8,967 nucleotides of DNA. It comes from an uncultured Microcaldota archaeon (GTDB taxonomy: Archaea > Micrarchaeota > Micrarchaeia > Anstonellales > Anstonellaceae). Both the position numbers and the translations under genes were made by a program. Shown here piece by piece: positions 1-5,688 of the stretch (its first letter is position 1; each line of letters begins with the position of its first letter). The notes below the pieces were generated by a model. The model was not told where the DNA came from, did no database searches, and worked only from the letters and a program-made list of their open reading frames with translations. The DNA is taken from assembly GCA_903923795.1 (NCBI GenBank), contig CAIXYX010000068.1, forward strand, positions 1-8,967, in the 5' to 3' direction.

Positions 1-2
1 AG

Positions 3-434
3 AAAAAAGACAAGACCGGCATCATCATCTGCACCAGATGCCATGCCGAGAATCTGACGAGCCAGACGGCGTGCGGGCGGTGCGGGTTTGTTTTTCCCAA
101 AGGCACGCAGAAGAAGAATGGGAAACCCGACACCGGCGCATTCGGACCTCCGGGGATGAAAGCCGTGCCATCCGCTTCGGCCAATGCCCAGTCATCAAAC
201 CTCTCGGCCATACCCGGCATGCTGGAATTCAGCGACAGGGAGGGCGGAAGCGATGATGATGCAAATTCCCCTGCCCTTGACGTGAAGCCGAAACGCCCCA
301 AAACATTGCCTGAGAAGGGGGCGACGGAAGGAATACACAAAGAGGTGGGGCAGAATGTGCATTGCCCGCGCTGCGGGGCTGATTTGAAGGCGGGAGTGAC
401 AAGGTGTCCGAGGTGCGGGTTCAAACAAAATTAA
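3..434 (+). CDS. Double zinc-ribbon protein, C-terminal part (5' end outside window)
   Basis: The reading frame is open from the left edge and ends at TAA 432-434, leaving 143 visible residues. It holds two zinc-ribbon modules. The first (visible residues about 10-31) has CTRC followed by CGRCGF; the second, at the extreme C-terminus (about 122-141), has CPRCGADL followed by CPRCGF. Each has two CxxC knuckles spaced as in small treble-clef or rubredoxin-like ribbons (DZR or zinc_ribbon_2 type). Between them lies a polar, Gly/Ser/Asp/Lys-rich linker of about 90 residues, probably disordered. Such ribbons bind structural zinc and are often fused to membrane or nucleic-acid-binding domains in archaea; the N-terminal part that would tell which is not in the window. 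An internal ATG at 156 could start only a one-ribbon fragment and is not needed. The gene converges on rps3ae. Function unknown. Confidence 0.8.
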   Translation, partial: KKDKTGIIICTRCHAENLTSQTACGRCGFVFPKGTQKKNGKPDTGAFGPPGMKAVPSASANAQSSNLSAIPGMLEFSDREGGSDDDANSPALDVKPKRPKTLPEKGATEGIHKEVGQNVHCPRCGADLKAGVTRCPRCGFKQN

Positions 435-532
435 ACAATAAAAATTGAAAAATAGAAATTAGAAAAAACAACAAAAAAGAAATTCGAAAAAACAAAAATA
501 TTAGAAAAATAAAAAAAATGTTTTTGTTTCGC
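435..532 (-). terminator. A-rich convergent intergenic region; T-run terminator for the rps3ae cluster
   Basis: This 98-bp gap is almost entirely A on the plus strand. Read on the minus strand just past the rps3ae stop, it gives successive T-runs: eight T at 518-511, five at 509-505, then several more of five or six down to about 450. Archaeal RNA polymerase terminates on oligo(T) without needing a hairpin, and no strong hairpin is visible here. For the plus-strand zinc-ribbon gene the only T-run is five T at 521-525 plus three more at 527-529, so its terminator is weaker. No ORF or RNA gene is apparent in the gap. Confidence 0.65.
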
Positions 533-1126
533 TCAAGCAAACGTTTCCGTCAGCTCGCTCTTCCTGATTTCCAAGCGGCGCAACGGAGTGATGTGCTTCA
601 CTTTGCCGAACACCTTGGCCGCGAATTTGCCGAACAGCATCTCCTGAGCCAGTGTGTTGAGGTCCATGTCGGCAGCGGCAAGCTTTATTTCAGCTGAAAC
701 TGCGGCGCGCAGAGCATGGCGGACAGCCTCGGACGCGCGGAATGCGGTGACTGCCACCGACTTTATGCGCACTGCATGCCCGTCCTTTGTCTTGACATCA
801 TCAACATTGTAGATGATGGAGCGGCGGCGGCGCAAGAGCGTCTTGATGTAGCTGGGGGTGAGCTCGTGCCCGATGAAACGGGTCGAGGCCGTCTTGCCCT
901 GCACATCCGAGATGCGGAATTCGACCGAGGTGAACGCGTTGGACTGCGAGAAGGAGCCGGTTATCTCTCCAAGTCCGATGCGGATTACACGGTTCTTGAG
1001 CATCTCGGGCTCAAGCGCGACAATCTGCCCTATCTCCTTCTTGTCGAAGAAGTCAGGCGCCTGGACAGCATACCAAGTCTTGAGCTTGAAAGTGTCCACA
1101 ACTTTGGTTTTCTTTACTTCAGCCAT
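533..1126 (-). CDS. rps3ae: 30S ribosomal protein S3Ae
   Basis: 197 residues, archaeal/eukaryotic ribosomal protein eS1 (S3Ae), a small-subunit protein on the platform near the mRNA exit site. Family features are visible in order: the basic N-terminus with KLKTWYAVQAP-DFF (about 15-28), GEITGSFSQ (53-61), the EFRISDVQGK segment with FIGHEL downstream, the DVKTKDGHAVRIKSVAVTAFRAS strand region in the middle, and a C-terminal helix ending KVKHITPLRRLEIRKSEL. Length is at the short end for archaeal S3Ae (about 195-225). The ATG at 1126-1124 has GTGATCC three bases upstream of CT-ATG, and the rps15 stop TGA lies inside that ribosome-binding site, so the two ribosomal genes are tightly coupled with a 4-bp gap. 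It is the last gene of the cluster and is followed by the T-rich terminator. In many euryarchaea other genes (a RecJ-like DHH protein, KEOPS Pcc1) can sit near here; none is present in this window. Confidence 0.96.
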   Translation of the reverse strand: MAEVKKTKVVDTFKLKTWYAVQAPDFFDKKEIGQIVALEPEMLKNRVIRIGLGEITGSFSQSNAFTSVEFRISDVQGKTASTRFIGHELTPSYIKTLLRRRRSIIYNVDDVKTKDGHAVRIKSVAVTAFRASEAVRHALRAAVSAEIKLAAADMDLNTLAQEMLFGKFAAKVFGKVKHITPLRRLEIRKSELTETFA

Positions 1127-1127
1127 A

Positions 1128-1134
1128 GGATCAC
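1128..1134 (-). promoter_or_regulatory. Ribosome-binding site of rps3ae (GTGATCC)
   Basis: The minus strand reads GTGATCC, then T and ATG at 1126 after one more base. This is a seven-base match to the complement of the 16S 3' end as known for archaea and bacteria (AGGAGGTGATCC), and with the preceding GAA it matches nine of ten. It is the best example of the GTGA-type site seen before several genes in this window. The stop codon of rps15 (TGA, 1133-1131) is embedded in it. Confidence 0.7.
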
Positions 1135-1586
1135 TTCACAATCAGCGCCGCTGTCTCGCGGTTGTACTTCCAGTCCTGGGAGAGCCGGCTCTCCTGGATG
1201 TAATATTTGGCCAAGCGCTTTATCTTGGACTCGATGTGGATGAGTTTTGTCGTGTTGAGCGCGTCCTTTTTGTTGGCCGCCAAATGTTTCGACATCCGCA
1301 CCGCCTTTCGAATCAGCGCGAGCAAATCATCAGGGTATTCGACCTTCTGCCCATTCTCGGCCAGAATCTTGTTTATGGACTTGCTTGTCAGCGTGCGCAC
1401 GAGCGGGATGCCGTACTGGTCCCGCAATATGCGTCCGATGGTGGTCGCGTTGTTGCCCTGTTTGTAGAGCTTGACCACCAAGTCCTCGACCTCGTGGGCG
1501 GAGTATTCCACCCAATCGGGGGCAATCTTGTACATCGGCCTCTTCGAGCCCGATTTGCCGTGTTTTTTCGAATGTAGTTTGGCCAT
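1131..1586 (-). CDS. rps15: 30S ribosomal protein S15 (archaeal S15P/S13e type)
   Basis: 151 residues from the ATG at 1586. Ribosomal protein uS15 binds the central domain of 16S rRNA and helps platform assembly. The N-terminal half (about 1-60) is the archaeal/eukaryotic S13e extension, starting MAKLHSKKHGKSGSKRP and continuing through SAHEVEDLVVKLYKQG; the C-terminal half is the S15 helical core with the diagnostic LIHIESKIKRLAKYY followed by a W-x-Y near the C-terminus. Start choice: a TTG at 1592 directly abuts the rdgB stop, but family members begin MA-(K/R)-hydrophobic-H, and the GTGAT site at 1596-1592 lies five bases before the ATG, matching the spacing seen at valS and the neighbouring genes. 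The ATG is therefore preferred. The gap to rdgB is 6 bp and to rps3ae 4 bp. Confidence 0.96.
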   Translation of the reverse strand: MAKLHSKKHGKSGSKRPMYKIAPDWVEYSAHEVEDLVVKLYKQGNNATTIGRILRDQYGIPLVRTLTSKSINKILAENGQKVEYPDDLLALIRKAVRMSKHLAANKKDALNTTKLIHIESKIKRLAKYYIQESRLSQDWKYNRETAALIVK

Positions 1587-1591
1587 AGCCA

Positions 1592-1596
1592 ATCAC
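1592..1596 (-). promoter_or_regulatory. Ribosome-binding site of rps15 (GTGAT), decides the start
   Basis: The minus strand reads GTGAT, TGGCT, ATG. A GAGGT a few bases further upstream (1602-1598) could strengthen pairing or could instead serve the TTG at 1592. The five-base spacing to ATG equals that of valS, favouring the ATG start. The rdgB stop TGA (1595-1593) is embedded in the site. Confidence 0.55.
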
Positions 1597-2192
1597 AACC
1601 TCTTTGATTTTTTCAACATATACCGGCCGAAGGATTCAAACGCGCGGGCCCGGTGCGAAAGAGTCGATTTTATTGTCGGAATCTTAGAAAAAGGCTTGGA
1701 ATAACCCATCGGAATGAAGATAGGGTCATACCCAAAGCCTGCTCCGAAGGATTTCCTCAAAGCGATCTTGCCAAACACCGTGCCCTTGAAGATGCGAACC
1801 CCTTTGGAATCCGCATATGCAAGCGCGCAGACGAATTTGGCCGATCTTCGACGCTCTTGGGCCAGCAGGCGCAGAATCCCCGCGCAGCCGACTTGATCAT
1901 ATACCGCTCTTGAATAGACGCCGGGGAAACCGTTGAGTGAATCAACGAATAAACCCGAATCTTCCACCAATAACGGACGCCGGAACCGCTTGTAAGCGAA
2001 TACGGCGCAAACCCGCGCAACTTCCTCGATAGAATCCGATTGGATCTCGATGCCTTTGGCGGGTTTACTGAATATCCTTACGCCGAAGGGCTTTAAAATG
2101 GTTTGCGCCTCGGCGGCCTTGTGGCGGTTGGAGGTGAGGAAGAGGATGGAATTTGGATGAGAGCGCATTTTGCGCTTTGTTCGTTTATTCAT
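1593..2192 (-). CDS. rdgB: XTP/dITP pyrophosphatase, HAM1/RdgB family
   Basis: 199 residues from the ATG at 2192. HAM1/RdgB enzymes hydrolyse non-canonical purine triphosphates (ITP, dITP, XTP) to monophosphates plus pyrophosphate in the cytoplasm, keeping deaminated purines out of DNA and RNA. Family motifs are in order: TSNRHK nucleotide-binding motif (20-25), VEDSGL with the likely catalytic Asp78 (76-81), NGFPGVYS (87-94), FGYDPIF (153-159) and SHRARA (179-184). The loop before SHR is unusual: where relatives have FAEM followed by an acidic stretch, this protein reads PFSKIPTIKS. Start choice: the ATG at 2192 overlaps the valS stop as ATGA and has GGGGAG a few bases upstream. An ATG at 2204 would overlap valS by 16 bases with no site before it; the ATG at 2168 is also possible and would remove the basic N-terminal residues. 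Second gene of the valS cluster; HAM1 genes lie near rps15 in many archaea. Confidence 0.93.
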   Translation of the reverse strand: MNKRTKRKMRSHPNSILFLTSNRHKAAEAQTILKPFGVRIFSKPAKGIEIQSDSIEEVARVCAVFAYKRFRRPLLVEDSGLFVDSLNGFPGVYSRAVYDQVGCAGILRLLAQERRRSAKFVCALAYADSKGVRIFKGTVFGKIALRKSFGAGFGYDPIFIPMGYSKPFSKIPTIKSTLSHRARAFESFGRYMLKKSKRL

Positions 2193-4627
2193 GCCGCTCC
2201 CCATTCAGCCAAAACCGAGAATTCGTTTGATTTATTCGCCACCAGCTCATTCACGCCGCCCGCCATCTTGATTTCCTCCTCGATTGATGGAAGAGATGAC
2301 AATTCATCTTGAGTCAGCCCAAGTTCGAGGCGAGCAATAGGTGAATTAAGAGGTTTTTTCGCCGCCGCCTTCTGCTGCCGAATCTCGGCCATCACTTTGG
2401 CCAAGAGTAATCCGGCTGGTTTTGTTTCAGGCGCATCGAATTTTGAATAAGAGGTTGGATAGATTTGCAGATGCACGGAATCTTGTGCGTTGGTGGCAAA
2501 CATCTGCCATAGCTCTTCGGACGAGTGCGGAGTGATTGGCGCCAAGAGGCGCAACACTGTCGAATAAATGGTGTATAGCGTGAATTGCGCCGCGCGCTTC
2601 GACGCAAGAGCTTGCGCACCACTTGTCTCGCTTGCATAGATTCTATACTTGACATACTCCAAATAATAGTCACAGAATTCATGCCAGAAATATTCCTGCG
2701 TGGCTTTTGTCATGCGGTGGAATTCATATTCTTGCCAAGCTGATTCACTCTCGGCCACCACTTCATTTAGGCGAGAGAGGAAATAGCGGTCGATTGGCCG
2801 CAGATGAGCAGTGTCAGACGCGGCGCTCGGCACATAGCCCTCGATTGCTTTCTGCACCAGTTTGCCGGCATTCAATAATTTGTGCAAGAAACTCTTGGAA
2901 TATTGGATGTCTTGGTAAGAAAATGGCCGGTCTTTTGCCATGGCACCGGAAAGAGCCGCCCAGAGGCGGATGGCGTCGGCGCCATAGTCAGCTTGAAGTT
3001 TGTCTGGCGCGATTATGTTTCCAAGACTTTTCGACATCTTCTTGCCGTCGGGCGCGAGTACATTGCCGTTCAAAAGCAGCTCGCCGAACGGTGGTTTGCC
3101 AGTCAATTCATTGCAGCGATAGATGGTGTAGAAAGCCCAAGTACGAACAATCTCTACGCCTTGGGGGCGCAATGATGCAGGATAAGTGCGTTTGAAGAAT
3201 TTCTCATCTTCGCCCCATTTGGAAATCACTAGAGGCGAAATGGAAGAGTCGACCCAGACATCGCATGTCGATGTTTCGGGCAGGAGTTGAGTGGAGCAAG
3301 TCGGGCAGGCCCGTGCGGGCATATGTGGTGGATCAACTGGCAATTCTTTTTCTTGCGCCGGAACTGTCTTGTCGCATTTGGGGCAATGCCAGAAAGGCAG
3401 GGGCGTGCCGAACACGCGCTGGCGGGAAATCACCCAGTCCCATTCGACGTAATTCGCCCAATCTTCTAAGTAAGAAATTGCAAAAGAGGGATGCCATTTC
3501 ATCGATCGGGCGGCGGCCACTATCTTCTCACGGTTCTGTGTGATGCGCGCGAACCATTGCCACGAAAGTGCCATTTCTATTGCATTGCCGCAGCGGTCGT
3601 GCACTTTGACCACTTGGTGAAGTGGTTTGGAGGAGAGAAGCTTGCCTTCAGCCTTGAATTTTTCGATGAGCTTTTCACGTGCCTCTTTCACTTTCAAGCC
3701 ATTGAGCTCGCCGGCATTGAGCAATTTTCCTGCATCATCCATGGCGCGGATAATCGGTAGTTTGTGCCTATACATCCACACGACGTCTTGCTTGTCGCCG
3801 AATGTGCAGCACATGACGACGCCGGAGCCAAAGGCTGGGTCGACATCTGCATCTGGTTTGAATGGCACTTTGACTCCGAGGGCCGTGATGGCGTGCTTGA
3901 CTTTCAAATTCTTGTAGCGCTCGTCGCTCGGATGATAAAGCACGGCCACGCAGGCGTGCATAAGTTCTGGGCGGGTGGTGGCGATGGTGATGTGTTGGAG
4001 GGCGGTCTTGCCTTTGACATCATCAACTTCGAGTTGGAATTTTATGTCATGAATTTGCGTGTCGCGCTCGATGTCGTCCGTGTCTGTTTTGGCCAGCGCC
4101 GAGCGGCAGTGGGGGCACCAGAATACGGGGTGTTCTCCTCGATAGATCTGGTCAGATTTGTGCATCATCAAGACAGAGCGCTGTACTTTCTTGTGGTACG
4201 ACGGCTCCATTGTCTTGTATTCATAGCGCCAGTCAGCCGAGAAGCCCATTGACTGCATCTGCGCTCTCATGTTGAGTATGCAGCTCTCGGTCCATTCCAC
4301 GCATAATTTGCGGAATTCTTCGGGGGGCTTTCTGCCATACTTTTTCTCCACTTTTGTCTCGGTTGGGAAACCCTGACAATCCCAGCCTTGGGGATAATAT
4401 ACGTTGAAGCCGTTCATGCGCTTGTAGCGCGCCACGAAATCGAAATACGAATACGAGAGCACGTGGCCCATGTGCAAATCCCCGGAGGTGAATGGCGGCG
4501 GAGTGTCGATGGAATAGACGGGGCGAGTGGTGTCGTTCGGGTCGTAGTCGTAGAGACGGCGGTCTTGCCATGCTTTCTGCCATTTCTGCTCGTTGGCAAA
4601 ATCGAGGCGGTCTGCGAGAGAAATCAT
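2189..4627 (-). CDS. valS: Valyl-tRNA synthetase (archaeal type)
   Basis: 812 residues. A class Ia synthetase that charges tRNA-Val with valine using ATP and edits mis-activated threonine. Visible features: the HIGH-type signature HMGH at 52-55, GWDCQGFPTE at 81-90 in the Rossmann core, a zinc knuckle CPHC at 171-174, the CP1 editing insertion (about 190-340) with TTRPE at 217-221, the core segment WDWVISRQRVFGTPLPFW (396-413) followed by CPKC (415-418) and CPTC (441-444), and the KMSKS loop at 530-534. A helical anticodon-binding domain follows (about 610-760). The order TTRPELMHACVAV in CP1 and the FGTP-LPFW version of the core motif distinguish ValS from the related Ile and Leu enzymes and resemble archaeal members. 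The C-terminus is short, without the long coiled coil of bacterial ValS. The ATG at 4627 has GTGAT five bases upstream and a TATA-like box 61-68 bp upstream. It heads the cluster and its TGA overlaps the rdgB ATG by 4 bp. Confidence 0.96.
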   Translation of the reverse strand: MISLADRLDFANEQKWQKAWQDRRLYDYDPNDTTRPVYSIDTPPPFTSGDLHMGHVLSYSYFDFVARYKRMNGFNVYYPQGWDCQGFPTETKVEKKYGRKPPEEFRKLCVEWTESCILNMRAQMQSMGFSADWRYEYKTMEPSYHKKVQRSVLMMHKSDQIYRGEHPVFWCPHCRSALAKTDTDDIERDTQIHDIKFQLEVDDVKGKTALQHITIATTRPELMHACVAVLYHPSDERYKNLKVKHAITALGVKVPFKPDADVDPAFGSGVVMCCTFGDKQDVVWMYRHKLPIIRAMDDAGKLLNAGELNGLKVKEAREKLIEKFKAEGKLLSSKPLHQVVKVHDRCGNAIEMALSWQWFARITQNREKIVAAARSMKWHPSFAISYLEDWANYVEWDWVISRQRVFGTPLPFWHCPKCDKTVPAQEKELPVDPPHMPARACPTCSTQLLPETSTCDVWVDSSISPLVISKWGEDEKFFKRTYPASLRPQGVEIVRTWAFYTIYRCNELTGKPPFGELLLNGNVLAPDGKKMSKSLGNIIAPDKLQADYGADAIRLWAALSGAMAKDRPFSYQDIQYSKSFLHKLLNAGKLVQKAIEGYVPSAASDTAHLRPIDRYFLSRLNEVVAESESAWQEYEFHRMTKATQEYFWHEFCDYYLEYVKYRIYASETSGAQALASKRAAQFTLYTIYSTVLRLLAPITPHSSEELWQMFATNAQDSVHLQIYPTSYSKFDAPETKPAGLLLAKVMAEIRQQKAAAKKPLNSPIARLELGLTQDELSSLPSIEEEIKMAGGVNELVANKSNEFSVLAEWGAA

Positions 4628-4632
4628 GGATA

Positions 4633-4637
4633 ATCAC
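4633..4637 (-). promoter_or_regulatory. Ribosome-binding site of valS (GTGAT)
   Basis: The minus strand reads GATGTGAT, TATCC, ATG at 4627. Seven of the eight bases of GATGTGAT match GAGGTGAT, the inner part of the 16S 3'-end complement. Spacing from GTGAT to ATG is five bases. Confidence 0.55.
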
Positions 4638-4687
4638 ATCAGGAAAGATTGAGATTGATGCTGATAGAGGATGCTTCGGGATGGAGA

Positions 4688-4695
4688 AATATAAA
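4688..4695 (-). promoter_or_regulatory. TATA box of the valS-rdgB-rps15-rps3ae cluster
   Basis: On the minus strand TTTATATT follows directly on the TAG stop (4698-4696) of the upstream MBL gene. It is close to the archaeal TATA consensus (TTTATATA). Initiation about 25 bp downstream, near 4666, would give a leader of roughly 40 bases before the valS ATG, long enough to include the GTGAT site. No other good AT-rich box is visible in this 68-bp gap. Confidence 0.6.
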
Positions 4696-5637
4696 CTACT
4701 CGCCCAGACGCTTCTGGCCGCCGGCAGGTTTCTTCGCGCTCTCGCCATTCGATTTTCCGCCTGCGGATTTCCCGCTTTTCACCCACTCACGGCCCGATAC
4801 CGACCATGTGAATCCATCCCGCCCCGCTCGGGTGAGTATGCCGCTCTCGGATTCTATTCTCGCCGCTTCTAGCTCGGGGCCTGAATTGATTAGCCCCATG
4901 CCCATGTGGGAGAGGAGGCAGGCTTTTGGTTTTGCAAATTTTAGCAATTGGATTAGATGACCGGAGTGGAGGTGGTCAGGTATGCCGTCTGCCGCTGATT
5001 TGAGGTTGTTGGCGATGAGCACGTCGAGGCCGGCAGATGGAGAGGAGATTGCCGGGGATGGCGTCGAGCGCGGAGGAGAGGAAAAAGCGGCGTTGTGAAT
5101 AGCTGGCAAATATTCTGTGTCTGATGTGTAGCCAATCTTGACACCGTCCATTTCGAGCACGAATCCGAATCCGCCTTCGGCATCGTGTTTAACCATGACG
5201 CCGGTCAGTTTGAATTTGCATTTTTTGCCGTGCCCGTTGACCACTTCGAATTCGCGCGAATCTGATGGCCCGAAATGCGCGCATTCTGCCGGCAGGTGCT
5301 GATGATAGGTGCTGATGCTCTTGTCCCCGAACCTGTCCCCATCGAGCACTGATTTCGGGGCGATGAGAAGGCCTCGTTTCTTGAAGGTATAGCCGGTCAT
5401 GGCCTCGATGAGCACGCCCGCGTCGGACACATGGTCGATATGCATGTGCGTGCAGATGATGACGTCGAGGGAAGACGGGTCGGCTCCTGCCGAATGCAGG
5501 CGAAGAAGGGCGCCGGGGCCGGGGTCGACGTGGATGTTGAGGAGCGGCGAGCGGATGAGAAATCCGCCCGTGCCTCTGAGCTGGCGGACAAGATTTAACC
5601 GGCCTCCGCCGGTTCCGAGAAATAATATGTCGGCCAT
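4696..5637 (-). CDS. Metallo-beta-lactamase-fold hydrolase
   Basis: 313 residues from the ATG at 5637. The MBL-fold metal site is intact: THMHIDH gives His64, His66, Asp68 and His69; further candidate ligands are His151 (MVKHD), Asp173 (YTSDTEYLP) and His244 (LLSHMG). An HLHSGHL segment lies at 222-228. The N-terminal LGTGGG and the DPGPGALLRL segment recall the RNase Z / phosphodiesterase branch (COG1234/1235-like), so a phosphodiester or nucleotide substrate is plausible, but I cannot name it. Two oddities: a Ser/Pro-rich insertion (about 184-201) between the YTSDTEYLP motif and the next strand, and a Gly/Ser/Lys-rich basic tail of about 30 residues. Start choice: in-frame GTG codons exist at 5661 and 5646, but the latter is the GTGAT site that precedes the ATG, and MADILFLGTGGG begins the first strand. 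Cytoplasmic; no signal peptide. The gap after the transglutaminase-like gene is 43 bp. Confidence 0.88.
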   Translation of the reverse strand: MADILFLGTGGGRLNLVRQLRGTGGFLIRSPLLNIHVDPGPGALLRLHSAGADPSSLDVIICTHMHIDHVSDAGVLIEAMTGYTFKKRGLLIAPKSVLDGDRFGDKSISTYHQHLPAECAHFGPSDSREFEVVNGHGKKCKFKLTGVMVKHDAEGGFGFVLEMDGVKIGYTSDTEYLPAIHNAAFSSPPRSTPSPAISSPSAGLDVLIANNLKSAADGIPDHLHSGHLIQLLKFAKPKACLLSHMGMGLINSGPELEAARIESESGILTRAGRDGFTWSVSGREWVKSGKSAGGKSNGESAKKPAGGQKRLGE

Positions 5638-5641
5638 GGAA

Positions 5642-5646
5642 ATCAC
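5642..5646 (-). promoter_or_regulatory. Ribosome-binding site of the MBL hydrolase (GTGAT), decides the start
   Basis: The minus strand reads GTGAT, TTCC, ATG at 5637, with four-base spacing. The same GTG is in frame and could be mistaken for a start codon; the spacing shared with other genes here suggests that it is the ribosome-binding site. Confidence 0.5.
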
Positions 5647-5680
5647 GGATATGTGAATCACAAATCAGCTATGATATGGG

Positions 5681-5688
5681 CTATAATT
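5681..5688 (-). promoter_or_regulatory. Possible TATA-like box of the MBL gene
   Basis: The minus strand reads AATTATAG, ending in the TAG stop of the transglutaminase-like gene. Its distance (about 48 bp from box centre to the ATG at 5637) would allow a leader of roughly 23 bases. It is a weak match, and the MBL gene may instead be co-transcribed with the gene upstream. Confidence 0.3.

Noticed and set aside
435..532. A-rich gap as a replication origin or CRISPR leader
   Set aside because: No repeated unit, origin-type box or spacer array is visible; T-runs on the minus strand after rps3ae fit a terminator better.
858..1577. 239-residue plus-strand open frame opposite rps3ae and rps15
   Set aside because: It lies antisense to two clearly recognisable ribosomal genes, has no family features, and reads as a shadow of their codon use.
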